DNA of 64,000 bases from Laceyella sacchari (GCF_004343255.1 NZ_SMDD01000002.1:248001-312000); one strand, 5' to 3'; counted from the stretch's first letter, positions 1-9,004 are shown. Notes: generated from the sequence alone by a model not told the origin. Made by a program: numbers and translations.

Positions 1-165
1 ATTCACACGCGATTCACGTTGACCGAACCCCTGGACTCTTACGGCGTTTGCGACAGGATGGTCAGCCACTATGTCAGCCCTGTCACTTGCGGCCCCAACG
101 GCAACATCGCTGAGCGCGGCATGTTGCTGATCGATTATACGCCGACGGTGATTGCAATCACATAA
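1..165 (+). CDS. C-terminal part of an unidentified protein (cut by window start)
   Basis: Frame 1 is open from the first base to TAA at 163-165, giving 54 residues and ending YTPTVIAIT. It holds two cysteines (CDRMVSHY and VTCGPNG) and no recognisable motif. A strong hairpin terminator follows about 45 bases later, which supports a real gene end. I do not recognise the family; the start lies outside the window. Confidence 0.5.
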   Translation: MHTRFTLTEPLDSYGVCDRMVSHYVSPVTCGPNGNIAERGMLLIDYTPTVIAIT

Positions 166-209
166 GATAGCGTAATTGAATGGAGAAAAAAGTTCCATTA
201 GCAAACGAT

Positions 210-245
210 AAAAAAGCCCACGGCAGGTTGTTCCGTGGGCTTTTT
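210..245. terminator. Bidirectional hairpin terminator
   Basis: GCCCACGG and CCGTGGGC form an 8-bp stem around a short loop. It is flanked by an A-run on the left and a T-run on the right. It can therefore serve both the rightward gene ending at 165 and the leftward gene ending at 247. Confidence 0.85.
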
Positions 246-246
246 A

Positions 247-1347
247 CTAATAGAGCAAATCTTCCAGATTGAATTCGTCTGATTTTTTCTTTTGCAATTC
301 TTGCTTGTGCCACTTTGCATCGGCGACGGCCACTTTGTTTAATTGCATCGTATCATTATAGCTGAGCACCGCCACATGCTCTCCCAATTGGTAATAAGAT
401 TGCTTCACTTCTCTTTTGACCGGATTGCCAAACACCTTATTCACTCCGGCAATTTTCCAATGATTATCTTTTTGCTCCACTTCGATTCGTGTCAGTCTGT
501 CTTCATGGAAAGTTAATCTGATCGCTCGATTCTTGTATTCATAACCGATGCGTTTGATTTTCTGCTCTTTATCTTGCTCTTCATACACCAAGTCCTTGCC
601 GCAGGTGGTCAGCACCTGGTCATAAGAAGCACCCAAAGCGCCACAACCATATGCCGGCAAATCCCCAGCCTGCATGTATTGCTTCAGCTTTTGCGCTGCG
701 GATTCCCCACCAGCCAAGGGCAGCTCTTTATCCGGGCTCGCTTTGTATTCCTTTTGCAACGCCGGAACGGATTTGTTCTCTCCCTTTGGTCTGATGTTGC
801 TTCCTTCCAAGCGGATGGTGCGCAACAACCGCTTGTCTGGATCATACACGAAGGTCACTTTGTTCTTGCCCACAGGATAGGCATATTCGCTCACTTCATC
901 ATTAAGTCCATTGTGTTTTGTGTCATTGAACTCTTTTTTTACCTTATTGAAAGTCACCTGTGAGAAAGCAGGATCAGTCACTTCCATCTCCGTCAACACT
1001 TCATTGGTGAAGAAATACGTCACCGACCGACCTGCTTCCCCTTTGATCCGCACTTCATGTCTCAATTCAAACGGGGCAGTCGTCGATTGCGAACGCAATT
1101 GATACACATAGTTGGGGCACTCTTTCATCACTTCATCCAAGTGATCCCCCAGTGCGCCGCAATCGCCGTAGATCAATTCATTCTTCTGCGCCAATCGTTT
1201 TGTCTTCACCTCTACCGGCTCATTACCGGCAATCTGCATCACCCATTGGTTGGTTTGATCCTCGAACGCAATCAGAATTATACTCAAGATCCCCGGGATC
1301 AACAGCACGCCAAAGACCGCGGACAACCATTTCTTTTTTTTCGACAT
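247..1347 (-). CDS. Membrane-anchored protein with two repeated extracytoplasmic modules
   Basis: About 366 residues. A Lys-rich start (MSKKKKW) is followed by one membrane segment at residues ~10-30, so most of the protein is probably outside the cell. Two copies of a module are visible: YGDCGALGDHLDEVMKEC near residue 60 and YGCGALGASYDQVLTTC near residue 230. In each, a pair of cysteines brackets a GALG core. I choose the ATG at 1347, not 1353, because GGGAGGG lies at a normal distance from it. The next gene, starting at 2652, is a clear paralog in the same orientation 15 bp upstream, so the two are probably co-transcribed. The family and function are unknown to me; the Cys pairs suggest disulfides (inference). 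Confidence 0.75.
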   Translation of the reverse strand: MSKKKKWLSAVFGVLLIPGILSIILIAFEDQTNQWVMQIAGNEPVEVKTKRLAQKNELIYGDCGALGDHLDEVMKECPNYVYQLRSQSTTAPFELRHEVRIKGEAGRSVTYFFTNEVLTEMEVTDPAFSQVTFNKVKKEFNDTKHNGLNDEVSEYAYPVGKNKVTFVYDPDKRLLRTIRLEGSNIRPKGENKSVPALQKEYKASPDKELPLAGGESAAQKLKQYMQAGDLPAYGCGALGASYDQVLTTCGKDLVYEEQDKEQKIKRIGYEYKNRAIRLTFHEDRLTRIEVEQKDNHWKIAGVNKVFGNPVKREVKQSYYQLGEHVAVLSYNDTMQLNKVAVADAKWHKQELQKKKSDEFNLEDLLY

Positions 1348-1368
1348 GATCATTTCCCTCCCTTGCCA

Positions 1369-2652
1369 TTAACGATAGGTTTGTTTCTCTTTAAACTCCC
1401 TTTTGATATAGCCAAAATTCGGCTCAAACATATCAGCTCGGCGCAACCAGATGTCTTGGCACTTGTTTTCGCTGAAAGAGAACGTAATCTCTTTCCCATC
1501 TATCTTGTATGTAAGATAAAGGGATTTGCTATCTAAGAACGTACTTTCTTTCTCCTGCATCGGCTTACCAAACACTTGCTTCACTTGTTCTGGGGTGATA
1601 GCGAGCGAAGGTCTCTCCACCGTTTTAAAATTTTTCTCAGAATAAGAGAAAGTGTTCACAGAAATGGAAGCCAATACTCCACGATAAAACTTGGTCTTGA
1701 TCTCTCTGTTTTTAAAGGCCCAATTCACATATTGAGTTTCTTCTCCCATGTCGTAACCCTTTGCAGATACGAGGGCGCCACACTTCTTGTATACCTCTGC
1801 CAAACTGCTTCCCAACGGGCCACAGTCGTAATTGATCATGTCCCCTTTGTCAAAGGCGGCCTTCAGCTTGAGCACCGCATCCATGCCGCCACTCGCTTCT
1901 TTGTGAGCAGGTGCCCGATGAACTCGGTTATAAGGATCATACTTCTTGACATAAGGGTATTGTTTGGGATCTTCTAACTCGATTTGTAACAACTTTTTGT
2001 TATCCTTGCGAACAGTAAATTTTAATTCTTGTCCGCCTTCCATGTTGTATGTGTATGTTTGCGTTTTTATTTTCTCTTTGCCCTCTGTTTTCTCAAATTC
2101 AAACGGCTTATTATTTGTTACGCCAAACGTGCGCTGGATATCGTCCAACGTCGTCGACTGAAACATGTTGTCAAGCACAGAGATCCGTTTCAATCTCTCA
2201 TTATTAAAATCAAGTAAAATGATATGATGATCGCCTTTTTGATAGCCCAGAGTTTGAGTTATCGCATCAGAGAGGAGCGTTCTTCTACTCAATGCAGGTT
2301 CACCACAGTTGTCCACCACACCGCGCACGGTAGAGCCTAACACACCGCAATCGTAATGGATCAAGTTCCCATCTTTAACCAATCGTTTCAATTGATCCAT
2401 CTCGGTTTCTTTCGCCTGTTCTATTCCCAACAGATCCCATACCCATTCTTTTGCTTTTCCCTCGTATGCCGTCAATACGATCGACATCACCGTAGGAATG
2501 AGAATCACCCCGAACAAAAACGAGAAAAAGCGCTTCAAACGCTTGCGCTTCGGCTTGTCCCGATTTACCGGCTTGTACTCCAGTGCATCTTCAACCTTCT
2601 CTTGCATCAAATCATCATTGATATCATCCGACACAAAGCGACGGCCCATCAT
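1369..2652 (-). CDS. Paralog of the 247-1347 protein, membrane-anchored with duplicated module
   Basis: About 427 residues from the ATG at 2652. That start follows AAGGAG by 5 bases and replaces a longer reading frame that begins upstream without a ribosome site. A cytoplasmic, charged N-terminus of about 45 residues (rich in K and R) precedes one membrane helix (FFSFLFGVILIPTVMSIVL). The outer part again has two modules with HYDCGVLGSTVRGVVDNC and NYDCGPLGSSLAEVYKKC. The same Cys-GxLG-Cys pattern occurs in the downstream gene, so this is a gene duplication of a protein that is itself internally duplicated. Function not recognised. Confidence 0.75.
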   Translation of the reverse strand: MMGRRFVSDDINDDLMQEKVEDALEYKPVNRDKPKRKRLKRFFSFLFGVILIPTVMSIVLTAYEGKAKEWVWDLLGIEQAKETEMDQLKRLVKDGNLIHYDCGVLGSTVRGVVDNCGEPALSRRTLLSDAITQTLGYQKGDHHIILLDFNNERLKRISVLDNMFQSTTLDDIQRTFGVTNNKPFEFEKTEGKEKIKTQTYTYNMEGGQELKFTVRKDNKKLLQIELEDPKQYPYVKKYDPYNRVHRAPAHKEASGGMDAVLKLKAAFDKGDMINYDCGPLGSSLAEVYKKCGALVSAKGYDMGEETQYVNWAFKNREIKTKFYRGVLASISVNTFSYSEKNFKTVERPSLAITPEQVKQVFGKPMQEKESTFLDSKSLYLTYKIDGKEITFSFSENKCQDIWLRRADMFEPNFGYIKREFKEKQTYR

Positions 2653-2740
2653 ACTCACTCCTTTTCCATGTTTCTCCTGACATTCCTTCATTTTAGCAGA
2701 AAACCAAACTAAAAACAGTTGCAAAAATTAAAATAAAAAA

Positions 2741-2772
2741 TGAAAAGACACTCTTTCCTTATTGGATGAGTG
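2741..2772 (-). terminator. Probable terminator of the PhnD-like gene
   Basis: Read on the minus strand, GGCACTC pairs with GAGTGTC (one G-T pair) around a 14-base loop. TTTTCATTTTTT follows. It lies about 110 bases past the stop of the gene at 2882-3766. Confidence 0.55.
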
Positions 2773-2881
2773 CCTATGTTCCGGTCACGTCCCACCAGTA
2801 AACCATTTGGGGACGTTTCTATGGGATAAGCGCATAGAACAAGGCGACAAGACCATATTCCCGCTTGCCGCCTTACTAAAA

Positions 2882-3766
2882 CTATCGATTTAACGTATAG
2901 CCTGCGTCAATCAAAAACATCGCATCACGTACGGACTGATACATCCCGCGATCCGCCTTAACATATTTGGCCAATCCCAAATCCTCCACCGCATCCGGTT
3001 CGCGGGCGTGAGCCGTAAGCAAGGCTTCGGTCAACTTCGCCCGCAACTGGGCATCCATCTCCGGGTGGGCAGCGATGGGTGAGCCAGGAATTAACTCTGA
3101 TTTCCAAAGAATGGTCAAATCATCTGGGCTGATCTCTCCGCTTTTCAACATTTGCTCATAGGATTGATTGTCCAGCGCCCCTGCCACAGCCCGGCCGCTC
3201 TTCACCGCTTTCGCCACCGCGTCATGACTTCCCATGAACCGTGCTTCACTGAAGAATTGGTGCGACTGGATATGCAATAATTGAAAGTAGGCATTGGGCA
3301 TCAAAAAGCCGGATGTGGATGTGCGATCCACGAATGCAAACGGCTTGTCCCGCAAGTCTGCGATCGAAGTGATGCCATTGCCCCGGCGGGTGACAATCAA
3401 GCTACGGTATCCACTTCCCGTTTTTGGATATGATTCCATCACCAAAGGAACGGCGCCGATTTCTTTCTCCGCTTTCACAAAAGAATAAGCACCAAACAGG
3501 GCGAAATCAATCTTCCGTTCCTTCATTGCCGCAATCACGTCGTCATAATTGTTCGGCATATACAATTCAATGTCAACGCTCAGCTCTTTCTCCAAATAAG
3601 CAATAAGGCTTTCATAACGCTCGCGCATCTCCGCAGAATCCCCCTTGGGTACTACGCCCATGCGCAAAGTGACATCACTCTTGGCACCCGCCAACGAGCT
3701 GCAACCTGCTAACACAATTAATAAAATCAAACCGGATAATAACCAGATAAGTCCTTGACGTTTCAT
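2882..3766 (-). CDS. PhnD/PhnS-like substrate-binding lipoprotein
   Basis: 294 residues. The N-terminus is a lipoprotein signal with lipobox LAGC (Cys ~21), so the protein should be tethered outside the membrane. The body matches the periplasmic-binding family of phosphate/phosphite/phosphonate transporters: GVVPKGDSAEMRERYE, the segment FGAYSFVKAEKE, and the DRTSTSGFLMPNAYF motif. A GGAGG-type ribosome site precedes the ATG at 3766. No permease or ATPase gene is adjacent, so it is an orphan binding protein. It may feed a transporter elsewhere or act as a sensor. The family call is secure; the ligand is unknown. Confidence 0.85.
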   Translation of the reverse strand: MKRQGLIWLLSGLILLIVLAGCSSLAGAKSDVTLRMGVVPKGDSAEMRERYESLIAYLEKELSVDIELYMPNNYDDVIAAMKERKIDFALFGAYSFVKAEKEIGAVPLVMESYPKTGSGYRSLIVTRRGNGITSIADLRDKPFAFVDRTSTSGFLMPNAYFQLLHIQSHQFFSEARFMGSHDAVAKAVKSGRAVAGALDNQSYEQMLKSGEISPDDLTILWKSELIPGSPIAAHPEMDAQLRAKLTEALLTAHAREPDAVEDLGLAKYVKADRGMYQSVRDAMFLIDAGYTLNR

Positions 3767-4196
3767 ACCTTCCGCCTCCCGCAGTTACAGGGGTCATCAT
3801 ATCCCTTGAACCAGTGTAAGGGAAGATCCCCAAAAACACACGAACAAAATCCCCCTTCTATTCCGTTTATTACCATTTTCGAGCACTTCAAAAAAGCCTC
3901 GGGACTTGACTGACCAGTCAAATCAAGCGATGGCGCAAATAAAGGATTTTTTTTGAAATGATATGGGTATATGCCTAGGAGACCGCCTAATGAATAAAAA
4001 CAGCTGAAGAAGCCACGTTCAAAAACCTTTTCATCACTTCAAAGCCTGAAAAGGCTCATTGGGTACAAGGTTTACTACTGGTGGTCGTAGATTGTAAACT
4101 ATACACCTCCTTCCCATTTATGATATAAGATTCTTCTCTCAATTTACCTTTTCTGCTTCTTTCTACATGTCCACTACACTTGTTACCAGATGTACA
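3767..4196. other. Intergenic region with one inverted repeat
   Basis: 430 bases without a convincing gene. The only structure I see is the TTGACTG/CAGTCAA repeat listed separately, and T-rich stretches near 4140. Confidence 0.5.
3906..3921. promoter_or_regulatory. TetR-like operator palindrome
   Basis: TTGACTG and CAGTCAA form a perfect 7-bp inverted repeat with a 2-base spacer. The TGACTGACCAGTCA type is typical of TetR/AcrR operators (family knowledge). No TetR gene is in the window. A related TGACTGGTCA sits near 26461 upstream of the HSP90-like gene. Confidence 0.4.
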
Positions 4197-5123
4197 TCAA
4201 TCAAAAGAAGTTACTATCGGCTTTCCTTTTTGCTCGGCCACAGCGATCGTTCTGTCAGTGGACACATCATTATTGATTATCCATTTTTGTTGATCCTTAT
4301 CATAATAAAGGTGAATCTCTCGCACTGGATCTCCATCGAAAGAATCGGAGGGATCGCGGAATGTTTGCATCATTTCGACAATGACAGAAAACTCTTCATT
4401 TCCGCTGTATGTAGCGTTCACTTTCCCATCCAAATAGATCTTGGTGCCTTTAATATCTATGCGTAACCCTGGGTCGGCGTTCTCGATTTTCAACCGCAGC
4501 TTGTCCATTTCATACGCTTCCCAGTCAACATTCTTCATCAGGGAAGGATCACGCCGATTAATGGCATCTTCTTTTTGCTTGGCATAGGTGTTTATCACTT
4601 GCACCAAGGTGTGGGCAACTTCCTTCGAGTTTACCCATTGTTCATGTTGTTGCGCACGTTTGTCTTCCTCTATAAAATAATCGCTTGCTACACCAAGGAT
4701 GCTAAACACTTGCACACATCCTCCCACATTCAAAAACAAGAGAAAAACAAGGCCCCACTTAAACAATTTGTCATGTGTTTGATACTTGAAGACCATCCGC
4801 CCGATTAAGGTTCCCAATGCCCCACCGAGCAGAGACCATAAAAACAGACGCCCTCCGGAAGGTCGGAAATAGGCAAAAGTTCTCAACCGTTCTTCTTCTT
4901 CAATTGATTCTTGATTCCGCTCCCGCCCCACCAGGAGGAAACAGTACACATTAATAAAGATGACATATAATACAGGGATGACATAGAAAAACACAGTCGG
5001 TCCCATTCCATTGAAAAAGAAAAAAAACAATACCAGCGGAAAGATGATCGAAACAACACAGATGGCTAAAAACATAAATAGACATCCATGAAAACGTGAT
5101 ACACCTGGATCTCGTGACATCAT
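4197..5123 (-). CDS. DUF1294 membrane protein with C-terminal soluble domain
   Basis: 308 residues from the ATG at 5123, which has GGAGG seven bases upstream. N-terminal helices at ~10-35 and ~45-65 precede the DUF1294 signature: the stretch LLGGALGTLIGRMVFKYQTH followed by KLFKWGLVFLLFL at ~100-145. The remaining ~155 residues are hydrophilic and probably extracytoplasmic, containing KGTKIYLDGKVNATYSG and a DGDPVREIHLYYDKDQQKW stretch. DUF1294 proteins are usually about 100 residues, so the long tail is an addition. Function unknown. The long AT-rich upstream region probably holds its promoter. Confidence 0.7.
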   Translation of the reverse strand: MMSRDPGVSRFHGCLFMFLAICVVSIIFPLVLFFFFFNGMGPTVFFYVIPVLYVIFINVYCFLLVGRERNQESIEEEERLRTFAYFRPSGGRLFLWSLLGGALGTLIGRMVFKYQTHDKLFKWGLVFLLFLNVGGCVQVFSILGVASDYFIEEDKRAQQHEQWVNSKEVAHTLVQVINTYAKQKEDAINRRDPSLMKNVDWEAYEMDKLRLKIENADPGLRIDIKGTKIYLDGKVNATYSGNEEFSVIVEMMQTFRDPSDSFDGDPVREIHLYYDKDQQKWIINNDVSTDRTIAVAEQKGKPIVTSFD

Positions 5124-5141
5124 GCTATCCTCCACTCCCAC

Positions 5142-5454
5142 TGCATCTTTGTATCAAGATACATTTAACAACCGTTGTATTGCAAAGAAAATCTATGCAT
5201 GCAATACTGATTGTTATAAAAACAAATATATTATAACTGATTTTGTCATTCTAACATGAATTTATTCGTATGCTTAGCCTTTTCTATCTCCACAATCTAA
5301 TGAACAGCCCACCTTCATTAATTCCTCTCCATTCTTTTTCGCACAATAATTTACTTTTTTCCAAAAAACGATCACAATATATAAACACGTTGAACTTTAT
5401 TCAAAATAATTATAAATTGTATATGTTATATAATTAACAATTTCAAATGCGTAG
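5142..5454. other. AT-rich intergenic region before the accessory block
   Basis: Very AT-rich, with no open frame that looks coding. It marks the left edge of the accessory block and is likely to contain promoters for both directions. Confidence 0.4.
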
Positions 5455-5607
5455 AGAACATATGACTTGAGTGCCTGGGGTACATTCAAGGATGACCTGG
5501 CAAAAACCACTGTGTCCTTTATTCGTGCTTTCAATAAAAATGTTCAGGTGTATTACGAAAAAGAGCTCATTCTCAAGTTTGCCTTGGTCGAAAAAAACGG
5601 GAACTAA
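5455..5607 (+). pseudogene. Coding tail ahead of immunity-like gene 1
   Basis: After a TAG at 5452, a frame of about 50 codons reads RTYDLSAWGTFKDDLAK, then VSFIRAFNKNVQVYYEKE, and ends VEKNGN-stop. It has no start codon with a ribosome site. Codon use and composition look like real protein, so I read it as the C-terminal remnant of a longer gene whose 5' part is gone. It sits 57 bases upstream of the first ~200-residue paralog, where the end of a polymorphic toxin would be expected relative to its immunity gene. The toxin identity is inference. Confidence 0.45.
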
Positions 5608-5663
5608 TATATATACTAATGAGACAATCGTCAATGAAACCTTACAGAAAGATGTGATGAAAA

Positions 5664-6269
5664 ATGGTACGACGTGTCTGGCGGTATGACTATGGACTTG
5701 GAACGATTTATGCCGAGTTGGACAAAAGCAAAACCTCGATGATGGATCTAATTCAGAAAGCATTCGCTATTGCAGATGACTTCGGATATATCAGTCGAGT
5801 CGAAATCACCACTGAATCAATTGGCGAAGATGCATTTGTTGAACAATATAATGTACAAGGAACAGGAGCATTTAAACCAATCGATCAGTTACATATCACA
5901 ACTAAAGCCCCAACTGAAGAATTCATTGCATTTATAGAAAAACATCCTGATGTTAGAAAGCTTAATTTCTCATTAAGTACAACCGGAGTAGATGATCATG
6001 GTCGCACTGTTCTTATAGGTGGAGCCGTAAATCTGACTATCTATCTTGAACCTGACGAAGAGTGGGGCATGAACATCTTTATCAATACAGATATTTTCAT
6101 CCCCTTGTTTTGGATCAAAGATGCCCGCACAGAAGCAATGGCCGAAACTAACGCTCCTGTCCTGAAACGATTACTTGAAAATTGCTTAACCCGCTTCCCT
6201 GTCACCGAATGGGAGTGGTTAGACACCTTGTATTACACAGAAACATATCTTAATCAATCCGTTAAGTAA
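5664..6269 (+). CDS. Immunity-like paralog 1 of 4
   Basis: 201 residues starting at ATG 5664. The protein is soluble and acidic, with no signal peptide or membrane segment. It opens with VWRYDYGLGTIYAELDKSKT and ends WEWLDTLYYTETYL. It has three close paralogs downstream on the same strand (6371, 7985 and the diverged 9005), and paralogs 1-3 keep the motif FPVTEWEWLD. I do not recognise a named family. Tandem, co-oriented, soluble paralogs separated by broken coding tails are characteristic of immunity arrays of polymorphic toxins; that role is inferred from context. Confidence 0.7.
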   Translation: MVRRVWRYDYGLGTIYAELDKSKTSMMDLIQKAFAIADDFGYISRVEITTESIGEDAFVEQYNVQGTGAFKPIDQLHITTKAPTEEFIAFIEKHPDVRKLNFSLSTTGVDDHGRTVLIGGAVNLTIYLEPDEEWGMNIFINTDIFIPLFWIKDARTEAMAETNAPVLKRLLENCLTRFPVTEWEWLDTLYYTETYLNQSVK

Positions 6270-6271
6270 AC

Positions 6272-6364
6272 TACTATCAACAGCGAGGCAAACATGTATC
6301 AACTAATAAGTTATACACTGCACATCGTGAAGATGATACAGCGACCCTATACAGAAAGGTGTGA
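6272..6364 (+). pseudogene. Short coding tail with shared junction block, ahead of paralog 2
   Basis: Directly after paralog 1 a frame reads YYQQRGKHVSTNKLYTAH then REDDTATLYRKV-stop (30 codons). The QQRG-x-H block recurs in frame after paralogs 2 (diverged, QDEHLLTPKL) and 3 (QRGEHLLTSKL). The stop lies 6 bases before the TTG start of paralog 2. I interpret it as a displaced toxin C-terminal scrap that carries a recombination junction. It has no start of its own. Confidence 0.5.
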
Positions 6365-6370
6365 TGAAAA

Positions 6371-6982
6371 TTGGCAATACGTATCTGGCGTTATAACTAT
6401 GGTCTTGGAACAATCTATGCCGAGCTGGACAAAAGCAAAACCTCGATGATGGACATAATCAAGAATGCATTCGCCATAGCGGAAGATTTTGGATTTATCA
6501 GTCGAGTCGAAATAGCTACTGAATCAATCGGTGAAGATGCATTTGTTGAACAATATAATGTGCAAGGAACAGGAGCGTTTAAACCAATCGATCAGTTACA
6601 TATCACTACCAAAGCCCCGACTGAAGAGTTTTTAACCTTTATAAAAAAACACCCTGATGTCAATGAACTTTGCTTCTCATTAAGCACAACAGGAATAAAC
6701 GATAAGGGCCAGACTGTTCTAATAGGCGGAGCCGTGGATCTAATCATTTATCTCAACCCCGACGAAGAGTGGGGGATGAACATATTTATCAATACAGATA
6801 TTTTCGTCCCTTTGTCTCGGGTAAAAGATTCTTGTACTGAAGCAATGGCAGAAACAAATGCCCCTGTCCTGAAACGATTGCTTGAAAACTGCTTAACACT
6901 CTTTCCTGTCACCGAGTGGGAGTGGCTTGACACCCTATATTATACGGAAACGTATCTTAACCTTTCCGTAAAGAACAAGTAA
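6371..6982 (+). CDS. Immunity-like paralog 2 of 4
   Basis: 203 residues. The start is TTG 6371 (AIRIWRYNYGLG after the initiator), with AGGTG nine bases upstream. It is nearly identical to paralog 1 over long blocks, such as EQYNVQGTGAFKPIDQLHIT, with differences concentrated in the C-terminal half (PLSRVKDSC against PLFWIKDAR). That pattern of a fixed core with local variation is what is expected of immunity proteins that track variable toxins (inference). The same upstream block, AAAGGTGTGATGAAAA, is repeated before paralog 3. Confidence 0.7.
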   Translation: MAIRIWRYNYGLGTIYAELDKSKTSMMDIIKNAFAIAEDFGFISRVEIATESIGEDAFVEQYNVQGTGAFKPIDQLHITTKAPTEEFLTFIKKHPDVNELCFSLSTTGINDKGQTVLIGGAVDLIIYLNPDEEWGMNIFINTDIFVPLSRVKDSCTEAMAETNAPVLKRLLENCLTLFPVTEWEWLDTLYYTETYLNLSVKNK

Positions 6983-6997
6983 CCTACTATCTAATAG

Positions 6998-7422
6998 CAA
7001 GACGAACATCTATTGACACCTAAGCTACCTGTTTATCGAGATGCTGCACAGACCAAACTTGATTGGGAAGCTCACAGAGTAGCCTCTTTTGAAGACAGAA
7101 TGCAGGCGCTCAGACCTTATCTTACAGGCTACGCGGAAGAAAAATTCATTAACTTTAGAAATAATTCTTCTAGCAAAAAAATGAAGCAGCTTGGCTGGGA
7201 ACGGTCGGTGAGATCGAGTTCCTAGAGCGTCAAGTTTTTGAAAATAAACAGATCGTTGAAGTATTAGAAGACGACCGTGATATACACATTTATCCAGATA
7301 CCAAAATTTCAAACCCTGTTTTTCTAATTGAACAAGAAATATATGAAGTGAAAGGGATCAATAACATTTCAGGGAAAAAAGTGCAATCACTGGTCAATTG
7401 GAAAAAGCCAATACAAAAATAA
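6998..7422 (+). pseudogene. Frameshifted remnant of a larger gene between paralogs 2 and 3
   Basis: One frame from 6998 reads QDEHLLTPKLPVYRDAAQT and continues through FEDRMQALRPYLTGYAEE to about 7200. The continuing sense then lies in another frame from about 7193 to the TAA at 7422, with GEIEFLERQVFENKQIVEVL and SGKKVQSLVNWKKPIQK. So one frameshift breaks a gene of roughly 140 visible codons. A second, more decayed copy of the same text lies at 8602-8870. The family is not recognised; position and shared junction suggest a toxin-associated module. Confidence 0.55.
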
Positions 7423-7429
7423 AAAGCTC

Positions 7430-7821
7430 CGGCTATGATACGCCTACTTATACTGATGATCAACAGCCACAGGGCATCGCATCGCTGCAATTTATCGGGA
7501 AAGAGCTAAAGTTGTCGCTTCGACCTTTACCAAAGCAAACCGGAAGCCGAGCGCAACCGGATTGAGCAGGAAATGCAAGAGCAGAAGAAAAAGAAAACCG
7601 CTCCAGTAAAAGAAAGAACAACAGAAGACACTTCAGATGGATGGAATTCGCTGAGTGATGTTATTGATGAAATCACTGAGCTTGATTTGACTGCAATGGA
7701 ATCTAAGCAAGAGAAAGAAGCGGAGTCCATCGAAGCGGCTTTGGCCGAAATTAAGCGCGAGTTGGATGATTTGGATAAGTCTGGATTATTTGCAGTGGAC
7801 AACAACCAATCTGCAGGTTAA
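7430..7821 (+). pseudogene. Second broken segment, Glu/Lys-rich tail
   Basis: Sense text moves through three frames: SGYDTPTYTDDQQPQG near 7430, then HRIAAIYRERAKVVASTF near 7480. From about 7535 to the TAA at 7821 the frame is clean: KPEAERNRIEQEMQEQKKKK, then an acidic coiled-coil-like end (DEITELDLTAMESKQEKEA to NNQSAG). At least two frameshifts are needed to read it as one protein. It may continue the remnant at 6998-7422. No family recognised. Confidence 0.45.
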
Positions 7822-7984
7822 TAACACCAAAGGCAGGAACAACCATGTCTGTTATGGTTTCCTGTCTCCGAGCGTAAAAAGCTCTTTAAGGAAACTTTTG
7901 TCGATTTCTACATCATCTGAAATATTCACAAAAACATATTTTAGATTATAATTGAATTATTAAATTAAAAAGGTGTGATGAAAA

Positions 7985-8593
7985 TTGGCAATACGTGTAT
8001 GGCGTTATAACTACGGACTTGGAACGATTTATGCCGAGTTGGACAAAAGCAAAACCTCGATAATGGATCTGATTCAAAAAGTATTCAGTGTAGCAGAAGA
8101 CTTCGGATATATCAATCGAGTTGAAGTAACCACCGAATCAATCGGTGATGACGCTTTTGTTGAAACCTATAATTTACAAGGGGTAGAACCATTTGAACAA
8201 CCAATTGAAAAGTTGAATATTACTACCAAAACACCGACAAAAGAACTCATTGCGTTTGTAGAAAAAAATCACGATGTCAGCAGGCTTTACTTCTCCTTAT
8301 GCACCACCGGTATAAATGAATATGGAAACACCGTTCTTTTGGGACGTGCCGTACAACTAGTCCTCTTTCTTGAACCTGACGAGGAGTGGTGGATTAATAT
8401 CCATATTAATACTGACATTTTCGTTCCATTCTTTTGGGAAAAAAATGACTGCACAGAAGCAATGGCACAAAAAAACGCCCCCATCCTGAAGCAATTGCTT
8501 GAGAATTGCTTAACCCGCTTCCCTGTCACCGAGTGGGAGTGGCTTGACCCTCTGCCTTATATGGAAGAATATCTCAAACTATCCGTTAAGTAA
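7985..8593 (+). CDS. Immunity-like paralog 3 of 4
   Basis: 202 residues. The start is TTG 7985, preceded by the same AAGGTGTGATGAAAA block as paralog 2. It is a little more diverged: TYNLQGVEPFEQPIEKLNIT replaces the QYNVQGTGAF segment, and WWINIHINTDIFVPFFWEKN is specific to it. The C-terminus again has FPVTEWEWLDPLPYMEEYL. It is soluble, with no signal. Its role is inferred from the array as for the other copies. Confidence 0.7.
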   Translation: MAIRVWRYNYGLGTIYAELDKSKTSIMDLIQKVFSVAEDFGYINRVEVTTESIGDDAFVETYNLQGVEPFEQPIEKLNITTKTPTKELIAFVEKNHDVSRLYFSLCTTGINEYGNTVLLGRAVQLVLFLEPDEEWWINIHINTDIFVPFFWEKNDCTEAMAQKNAPILKQLLENCLTRFPVTEWEWLDPLPYMEEYLKLSVK

Positions 8594-8601
8594 TCTACTA
8601 T

Positions 8602-8870
8602 CAACAGCGAGGCGAACATCTATTGACATCTAAGCTACCTGTTTATCGAGACGCTACACAGACCAAACTTGATTGGGAAGCCCACAGAACAGCCTCTTTT
8701 GAAAACAGAATGCAGGCGCTCAGACAATAATCTTGATTTGAAACAATTGGCGAAACCGACTTATTGGAGCAAAATGCTATTGAAAACAAACAGATGTTAA
8801 AATGTTAGAAGATAACCGTAACGAAAAATTTTGTCCTAGAGTCAATGTTTCAAACCCAGACATGGATTAG
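8602..8870 (+). pseudogene. More decayed second copy of the 6998-7422 remnant
   Basis: From 8602 the frame reads QQRGEHLLTSKLPVYRDATQ and FENRMQALRQ-stop, matching 6998-7120. Sense then continues in other frames as FETIGETDLLEQNAIENKQM and MLEDNRNEKFCPRVNVSNPD, matching the 7193-7320 text (EFLERQVFENKQ, EDDRDIHIYPDTKISNP). Stops and a large deletion show it is dead. It demonstrates that paralog and following remnant were duplicated as one unit. Confidence 0.55.
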
Positions 8871-9004
8871 GTATTATTCTTGGCTAACAGTTATTAACTT
8901 GACAACATGTTAATCCAACTGATCAAGGTTAGCTTGCTTAAAAATCACATCGTTTTAAAATCATATGAATATAGTAAATATCAATGATATAGGAGCCGAT
9001 CCAA

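Noticed and set aside
5640-7995. Ten-codon ORFs (MKNGTTCLAV, MKIGNTYLAL, MKIGNTCMAL) overlapping the starts of paralogs 1-3
   Set aside because: They look conserved because they lie over the conserved coding start of the paralogs in another frame. Their ATG falls in the ribosome-site spacer; no independent support.
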